From Apostichopus parvimensis (lineage: Eukaryota > Echinodermata > Holothuroidea > Aspidochirotida > Stichopodidae): a DNA stretch of 64,000 nt. The stretch covers positions 93,518 through 157,517 of the forward strand of contig KN882704.1 in NCBI GenBank assembly GCA_000934455.1, given 5' to 3'. This document shows, piece by piece, positions 52,301 through 61,300 of this stretch (position 1 is its first letter; every line of letters starts with the position of its first letter). Both the position numbers and the translations under genes were made by a program. The notes under the pieces were generated by a model. It searched no databases, was not told where the DNA came from, and worked only from the letters and a program-made list of their open reading frames with translations.

Positions 52301-55300
52301 AAGTTAATTAGCATTTTCAGTGTTGCCATGGAGTTTTCTTTCATTTTTCATAGGTTAATTAGCATTTTCAGCAGGGATTTTTCTTTCAGTTTTCATAGGT
52401 TAATTAGCATTTTCAGTGTTGCCATGGAGTTTTCTTTCATTTTACATAGGTTAATTAGCATTTTCAGTGTTGCCAGGGATTTTTCTTTCAGTTTTCATAG
52501 GTTAATTAGCATTTTCAGTGTTGCCATGGAGTTTTCTTTCATTTTTCATAGGTTAATTAGCATTTTCATTGTTGCCATGGAGTTTTCTCTCAGTTTTCAT
52601 TGGTTAATTAGCATTTTCAGTGTTGCCATGGAGTTTTCTTTCATTTTTCATAGGTTAATTAGCATTTTCAGCATTGCCATGGAGTTTTCTTTCATTTTTC
52701 ATAGGTTAATTAGCATTTTCAGTGTTGCCAGGGATTTTTCTTTCAGTTTTCATAGGTTAATTAGCATTTTCAGTGTTGCCATGGAGTTTTCTTTCATTTT
52801 TCATAGGTTAATTAGCATTTTCAGCATTGCCATGGAGTTTTCTTTCATTTTTCATAGGTTAATTAGCATTTTCAGTGTTGCCATGGAGTTTTTCTTTTGT
52901 TTTTCATAGGTTAATTAGCATTTTCATTGTTGCCATGGAGTTTTCTTTCATTTTTCATAGGTTAATTAGTATTTTCAGTGTTGGCATTGTGTTTTCTTTT
53001 GTTTTACTTTCACAGGTTACATGGAGTGTAGCTCGTCACAGCTAGAGGAAGGATTAAGGAAAGTCCTGGGTAACTATAATGAAATCTCAGCTACCAAGAT
53101 GAACTTGACCTTCTTTGAAGAAGCTCTCTATCACATGGCTAGGCTTACTAGAGTTTTGGTGAGTCAGAACATTTTCTTCTAAACGTGGAGTCAAGATAAA
53201 AACTCTCATGATTCATGAATTGTATGGAATAGATACTGGCATGGGTACATCCTTAAATGTTGCAACCAGAGATTTGAGTACAGTAGTTTACTTTACCCTG
53301 CAAGATCAATTTTAGTACCTGTCCTCGCAATAAAAAGTTTCAGTTCGATTGTGACTTACATGGTATAAATGTCACCTTGCATCAAACAATTTTGCCAGAG
53401 CAAAAGAAATTTTAGTCATGTGATGATCTCAGAGATTGGTTTGTTAGAGAAAAAAAAATGAAATAAATAAATAAAAGAGTAAGAAAAATTGAGACCATAC
53501 TTATCACCATAGCAACTGCCGTGTGATTAGTAGAATAAGTGGGATGTGGGAAGTAACCAAGGATAAGTAACATAGTTATCCGATGAATAAAGAATAATTT
53601 CACAAGCAATCTAGAATCTGGCCTTTCATCTTCAGATTTATAGTCGAGGTACCTTTTCTGGCACAATATCAATGATGACATGCTTTTGAAAATTTCATAA
53701 TGTTACCATAGCAACAGAAAGTAAACCCAACTGGAAGTGTGCTGGCAAGTCTCTCAATGCATATTTTATTTTCACAAAGGAACATGAAACATGATGAAAA
53801 TTTCCAAAGCCAGCTCCAAAGCATCATTTTTCTAGTATTTAAAGTTGTTTGTGAAAGCTTACATTCGTTTGTGTCCAAGGTAAATGAGCAAAAAACGATA
53901 TCCACAAATTATACATTGCATACCTTTGTTATTCGGTTTGTTATATGCCAGCACAGTAGTTGTATTCCTAACTCCTTTGTGGTCATCAGTGAGAATTTCA
54001 GATGAACCCACCCCTCTGCTACATGTCCATATTTGTCTTTATACACTTTTTCATGTCAACAAAATTTCATTTGTGGTCACGATTTACTTCTGACTGCAAA
54101 TTTAGATGAGATCAATATTTAAGTTTCAAACTCTATGGCTTTATCATAAGGCAACACCTGGAGGGAATGCTCTACTCATCGGGAGGATGCACGCTACCGG
54201 CCGGACCAGCCTGGTCAGACTAGCAGCGTTTGCAGCCCGCTGTAAGTTCTACACCTGCCACCCCGGTCACGATATCGAAGAGAATCAGGCTAAACTGAGA
54301 ATGGTGATGAAGAAGGCCAGTAAATTAGCCGGGGTTTACTGTAAACCTGTTGTGATGCTAGTCAAGTCGAGACTGGGAGATCCGTCTGTGCAAGATCTCT
54401 GTTCCTTTCTGAAGGAAGGTACGTATAATCCGCTCGTTAAAAGACAAGAATTATTCCAGTGGTTGACAAGAGTGAGAAAACGAGGCAAAATAATCCCATA
54501 GCATTATGTGAAAAATTAAACTCAATATCTTAATTAAACTCAATTTAAAAAATTTAAAATTTAAATTTAAAAATTCAAATTAAATTAAATTAAAAATTAA
54601 ATTAAAAAAATTAAACTCAATATCTTTATTAAACGTAATATCAAAATTAAAATCAATATCAATGACTCAATATCTCAATATCTTGTTCCTAATTTGAGAT
54701 GACAGTTAATATTGAATGTTATGTTTATTGACTGGATAAAACCCTCCCTTACTACACAGTAAGTGGATCTGTGGTCTGTATTGTCATCGACGGAATATTT
54801 CCTTCCAAAACCCTTTACTTTCCTATTTTTTGTCTTTTGTTGATTTACCCTTGATATGTGATACAATTGGAATAGTTACTAATTGATGTTAATTTTCTCT
54901 GTATTTTCATGTTCTGTTGTATGGTCGTAATATCATTGAATACCATCACGAAAGGTGGAACAAATGTGCCGAACATTAATTAACAGCTAAACCTACCCAT
55001 AAGGTTCTCAAAAGGGAAGACAAGAGTGAATTAACCACATTCAATCACGGTTTCAGGAGGACGACGGAATTTTTTTTATTTCATGTACCCCTGCACATCC
55101 CAATCTATGAAGTGGCAACCTTTTATAGAAAATTAGAAATGTGTTTCCTCTTTGGATAAATGAGTTGAATGTTATAAAGAAAGGCAAAAACATTTTTCAA
55201 CTCAATTGCCATGATGACATCACTGCTTAAGGTGTTGCCATAAATGCGTTCAAAAGTTATCACCAAAATTTCAAACATTTATATCTTTGCCGCGATACCA

Positions 55301-58300
55301 AATACTGTGAGGTTGTGGTTTTGGCTCAAAGATACCAAAACTTTCCAGAAATTTTGTTTAAAGCAATCAACGCCAGCTATCAGGATATCTCGTTAGTCAT
55401 CTATTTTGATGGGATTGAACATATCAAAATTTGATTCTGTTCCACTTTTCATTTCGGTTAGGCAAGTGTCCAGACTTGTATACACAGGATGAGCTGAACC
55501 ACATCGTTAGTCAGATGTTGCCAGGTGCCAAACAGGCTAGGGGATCCAGAGCGGAGCTGGCTTTGGATAAATACTTCAACAGAGTCCAGACTTATCTACA
55601 TGTCATCATTAGCATGGACTGTCCAGGTAAGGTCTTTAAATATTCATATATACTACTGTAGCCCTTGACATACATGGACTTTAAAATTACCCTGGAAGGA
55701 GCACTCCACAGTACAAATATGTACCGACCATGGAGGGTCATGTGACGTGCTGCCAGGTGCTACTAACATGTTGTAACCTATTGTCAGTTCAACATAATAA
55801 CAGAACGCCACTATAACGGGCATTTACGGTAAATTTGAGAATAATTACTTAGTGTAGTGATTTCTTAGTGTTGACATAATATATGATTATGAAAACTTAG
55901 CATTTTCCATTTTCTTCTCTACTGTCAGGGACATTTTGCTGGAGATATAAGCTTAACCTCGCTCCATCATTTTTGATATCCTGACAGCTGACAGTAATTT
56001 TACTTGTATATTACATTCACAACTTATCTGAAGCAACTCAGTAAGGTTTGTCATTGGTATGTTGGTCTCCCAACATATCAGTTTAAAGGAGTTCTTCTGA
56101 CAGTGTTATAATTTATTTTCTCTGCTAAGGTTTAATTTTATTTTTATGTGTCCTCAGATATGTTGGAAAGACAATGAAACACTGCTGAAAATTTTACCCC
56201 ATCCCCTCCCCTAACCCCACCCCTCCCTCTTCTTCTGCTACCAGAGGCAGATTATATTACTGTCTTACTCATTCAGACCATCTCATTGCTGAAATTTTTA
56301 TTTTCCAAAGTTGCTTTTTTTATCAAGATTTGATAACAATCAGCAGGATTAACAAACAATTAGGAAAGGACACTCACAATTGTATTAGAATTTCAACAAT
56401 GCTTTAAATCCAGTTAATACCAGGAAAAAGCTGTTTGTTGCATTACTAGTAAGCAGACTATATTTTGTGTAACAATGCGTAAGTTGATTTTCACTTTGTA
56501 ATTAATTCCATTTTCAATATTGTTTTTTTATAATGTAATTTGAAGATGGTTCCCTTTCGATGTCAAGGCGCTTCTTACAGAAGTTCCCCACTCTGATGCA
56601 GTCAGTGATATCTGTTCATGTTTACCAGCCTTGGAGTCAAGATGCTTATGCCAGGGTTGCAGAGCATTGGATACAGGTCCCCACCTCAGATCCCTTTACA
56701 GGAAAGGTAAAACAATTTGCCTCTCCCCCTCTCCCCCCTTTTCTTTGTTCATTCATATATGAACACAGTCCCAGCAAATGAAGGTATGACTTTATATGGT
56801 AGGATGGGGGATAGGAGGTGGGATTAACTTGAACAAATTGAAACATGAATCAAGGGTGCTTGGAGAACTTCTTGGGATGAAAATGTTTTGGAGAGAATAT
56901 AATGTGCAATGAAATGAGGTATTAAGTTCTCTTGGCAGCAGGGGCGTAGCGAGCGGGGGGGTGTGGGGGGGTGTCACACCCCCCCAATAATTTGGTCGCT
57001 GTCGGCAAATTTTGGNNNNNNNNNNNNNNNNNNNNNNNNNNNNNNNNNNNNNNNNNNNNNNNNNNNNNNNNNNNNNNNNNNNNNNNNNNNNNNNNNNNNN
57101 NNNNNNNNNNNNNNNNNNNNNNNNNNNNNNNNNNNNNNNNNNNNNNNNNNNNNNNNNNNNNNNNNNNNNNNNNNNNNNNNNNNNNNNNNNNNNNNNNNNN
57201 NNNNNNNNNNNNNNNNNNNNNNNNNNNNNNNNNNNNNNNNNNNNNNNNNNNNNNNNNNNNNNNNNNNNNNNNNNNNNNNNNNNNNNNNNNNNNNNNNNNN
57301 NNNNNNNNNNNNNNNNNNNNNNNNNNNNNNNNNNNNNNNNNNNNNNNNNNNNNNNNNNNNNNNNNNNNNNNNNNNNNNNNNNNNNNNNNNNNNNNNNNNN
57401 NNNNNNNNNNNNNNNNNNNNNNNNNNNNNNNNNNNNNNNNNNNNNNNNNNNNNNNNNNNNNNNNNNNNNNNNNNNNNNNNNNNNNNNNNNNNNNNNNNNN
57501 NNNNNNNNNNNNNNNNNNNNNNNNNNNNNNNNNNNNNNNNNNNNNNNNNNNNNNNNNNNNNNNNNNNNNNNNNNNNNNNNNNNNNNNNNNNNNNNNNNNN
57601 NNNNNNNNNNNNNNNNNNNNNNNNNNNNNNNNNNNNNNNNNNNNNNNNNNNNNNNNNNNNNNNNNNNNNNNNNNNNNNNNNNNNNNNNNNNNNNNNNNNN
57701 NNNNNNNNNNNNNNNNNNNNNNNNNNNNNNNNNNNNNNNNNNNNNNNNNNNNNNNNNNNNNNNNNNNNNNNNNNNNNNNNNNNNNNNNNNNNNNNNNNNN
57801 NNNNNNNNNNNNNNNNNNNNNNNNNNNNNNNNNNNNNNNNNNNNNNNNNNNNNNNNNNNNNNNNNNNNNNNNNNNNNNNNNNNNNNNNNNNNNNNNNNNN
57901 NNNNNNNNNNNNNNNNNNNNNNNNNNNNNNNNNNNNNNNNNNNNNNNNNNNNNNNCCCATTTCAGACACCACTTCCAGATCCGTCGGCAAATCAAATTCT
58001 CCACACCCCCCCAACAAAAACCCCTTCGCTACGCCCCTGCTTGGCAGTTAATTTTGCCATATTTTCCCAGACTAATCCGTATGCAGGGGAAGAGGGCGGA
58101 AGGGGCCGTGGTGGGCGGTTGGTTACATAAAGCAATAACAACATATTTTGAAGAGTGTGGAAACTGATTGGACAGTCTAATACTTGCAGGTGATGTAGTT
58201 GTCTTATTTTGAGCTGTACTGTTTTGAAAGTGCTCTTTCAATGGAACAATGGAAATGCCTTTTGTTTGAAATTGATGCAATTAATATGTCAATTTATAGA

Positions 58301-61300
58301 AACTAAGAATTTAAGAACAAAAAAAATCACCAATAGAGTAAATTTAAATAATGATAGTAACGCACAGTGGCTTTTTCTCATCCTTCCTATAATTTTCTTG
58401 CACTTTTCATTCCAGTTAATCGAACCCTCTTGGACGAGCTCGGCAAAGTCACCCGGTATAGATGTCATCGGTAGGGCCATGGCATACATACACCTCTCAT
58501 CGTACAGGGCCCTCCTACAGTACCATCAGCTCGACTACAAGGTCTACAGTCCTGCCACGTTCCTCGACTTCATTGACCTCTTTAAGAATTTGATGTGGAA
58601 GGTTGTCAAGGAAGAAAAAGTGAGAGCATTTTCAACTTCTTTTTCTACTGAATTTGTCTTCTGTTTGGGAATTCATTAAAAAATTAATACAGTATTATCC
58701 CCACCCGCCCGCCTCTGCCTATACCTTCCTCCTCCCTATCCCTCCCGAGCCATCCCTATCCCTCCATCCCCACCCTATCCCTCCCAATTCCCCCTCCCCT
58801 CCCCCTATCCCTCCCAATCCCCCTCCCCGCACCCTACCCCCTCCCTGCTCCCTACCCCCTCCCTGCTCCCTATCCCCCTCCCTGCTCTCTCTCCCCCCTG
58901 CCTGCTCCCAATCCCATTGCACTAGTATTGTGGCCATAGAAACGGTATGTTGAATGCAGAGTAACTCTGTATGTAGACAAGCAAGCTTGACAGCACTGTT
59001 GACAATTTTCTTCCTTCTGGACTTCAGTTCCTCCATCCCAACTCTGTCCCTCATATCAGGATTGAGAACCTGTCAGCCCCTCAGTTTACATCTTCTTTCA
59101 CATTTCAGAATACATGCTATAGAGTTGATTGTTGCCAAAAGACCTTCCTCTTCGGCCTTATATACTAAGTCCTGTAAAAGTTGTCTGTTGTTGTCAAGAT
59201 TTTTCTTAAGGAATACTTTTCATAGTTGACCTTTGACCACAAATCCAATTCAAAGATGAGAAATTTTTGAACATAGTAAAATATTCCCCACATCTTTCTA
59301 TTTATCCATATTATTGAGATAATGGTGATATGTAATAATGCCACATTTTTTCCACCCTTATTTTTACTCCATATTTTAGGTGAATATTTCAAAATACCAG
59401 TCGGCTCTGGACAAGATCAACGACGCTCTCGGAACCATCCAGAACTACGAGTCCGAAGTCGCCTCGTTGAGACCGCAGTATCAGCTGGCCCTCGAGATTG
59501 CTCAACAAAAACAGCAAGAAGTTGAGCTATACCAACAAGAGTTTGCAGATGTGAGTCAATGATTTAATCATCACAAAATAGATTGTGCAGTTTATTCTGC
59601 AGAGAGGAATGCCTCTTGTATATAGAGGAAAAGATGCCATGATTAGAGCACTTACTGTTATTCATGTTGTGGTGAGAAAAAGTACAGTCTGGAGTAAAAT
59701 GGTGTATTGTCAAATGATTTATGTCTGTTTAGCTTTGTTCCATTTGCAAATGAAGCTAATTCAAGCTAATAACCAAAACTTAATTTTGATGTAGCATGTT
59801 GACAATGCTTGATTATCATGTACACCATGCCATTCTGCAGTTGTGTTTATTTTTCCGAGGATTGCTAAGAAATTTTAAAAGGAAAAAAAGGATAATCATT
59901 TGTACATGACTGTATATGTTTCAACACATATCTAACATACTTTTCCGTTCAAGGATTTCAATCAGTTAAATTCTTTGCATTGACAGAAGATATTAAGATA
60001 GGAGTTAGACCAGTTGCAAGGTGTCTATAAATATTCCCTTTGTAATTTTCAGAACTTGAGACTTTAGATTCTGATTTAATAGTCAGTTTAGGAAAGTTTG
60101 CTTTTGTTAATCAGGTAATATCTGGTAAAGGATATTATTAATCTGAAAGAGAAATAAATGGCAGGGGAACAAGATAGAAAACGGAGAGTCAAAATTTGAT
60201 ACGATCTGATGATGTCAAACCCTTTTAAAATTAACCAACCCATTCGGAATTGTCAGTAACTTATATTATATTATATCTGGGCCCATCTAAGCCTCTACAT
60301 CATAATAAACAGCATATCATGTGTATCAATGAACTAGAACCTAAATTGATTAGGTAAGCATGCTGGAACAATAAAAAGGTTGCAGACTTTCTTGAGATGC
60401 AATGCCTCATTGAACGAAACATGATCCTTTAATTCAGGGTTTGCGTAACTTTATCCCCCCACAAACCCCCTGTGGATGTCAGAGTTGTCCACGAACCCCC
60501 AACTTTTCGAGACACGATCTGAGTCATTATTATACTATTATACGTATAACAGTGCTTCGTAAAAGATCAAGTTCATAGTGTAATATTGTACATTACTAAA
60601 TTATATGATATATCAGATTTTAGTTCAACAAAAAGTACTCTAGTTTTGACTTTCAAAAACGTCTCACGAACCCCTCGGAATGGACTCACGCACCCCCTGG
60701 GTGTTCATGCACCCCAGTTAGGGAACCCCTGCTTTATTTGAAACCATTGTGACGTATACTAAGGTAGAAATATTGAGAGACAGGGTTGGTTAATGGAAGG
60801 CATCGTGTTCTATTATATGTTACATCTGTCTTTCCTGCCTTTCCCCGCAGGCCAAAGGTCATTGCTCGAACGACGAAGCCGAGATTACAGAGATGCAGAA
60901 ACCACTGATGGATATGAAGAAGAAGGCCCAAGCAGAATTAGATCGGGTAAAATCGAGATGTCGTTTAATCTACCGTGATCTGTTTCCAAATCTCCCTGAG
61001 GCTTTTGGAAAGAAATATTGTCAGAAAGAGAGGTTGATGGATTGAAAGGAATGCATAAATGTCTGTGAACATGTTAATACGAAAGATAAGTCTCTTACAT
61101 AATTAATTAATTAATATAATTATTTAATTAAATAATTATTTATGAAAGAGACTTATGTATAAATGTCAGTGAACATGTTAATAAGAAAGACAAGGGACAA
61201 AAATGGATGTTCACATTCTCTTACATAATTAATTAATTACTATAATTAATTAATATAATCATTTAATTAAATAATTATTTATGAAAGAGACTTTGAACTT

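Noticed and set aside
52124-52909. Long + strand ORF of 261 codons with repeated MEFSFIFHRLISIFS
   Set aside because: It is made by a 51-bp minisatellite (17 codons) inside intron 54, with no conserved part and no splice phase fit.
56922-58167. ORFs of about 350-400 codons crossing the N run
   Set aside because: They consist almost wholly of unknown residues; the flanks are transposon ends.
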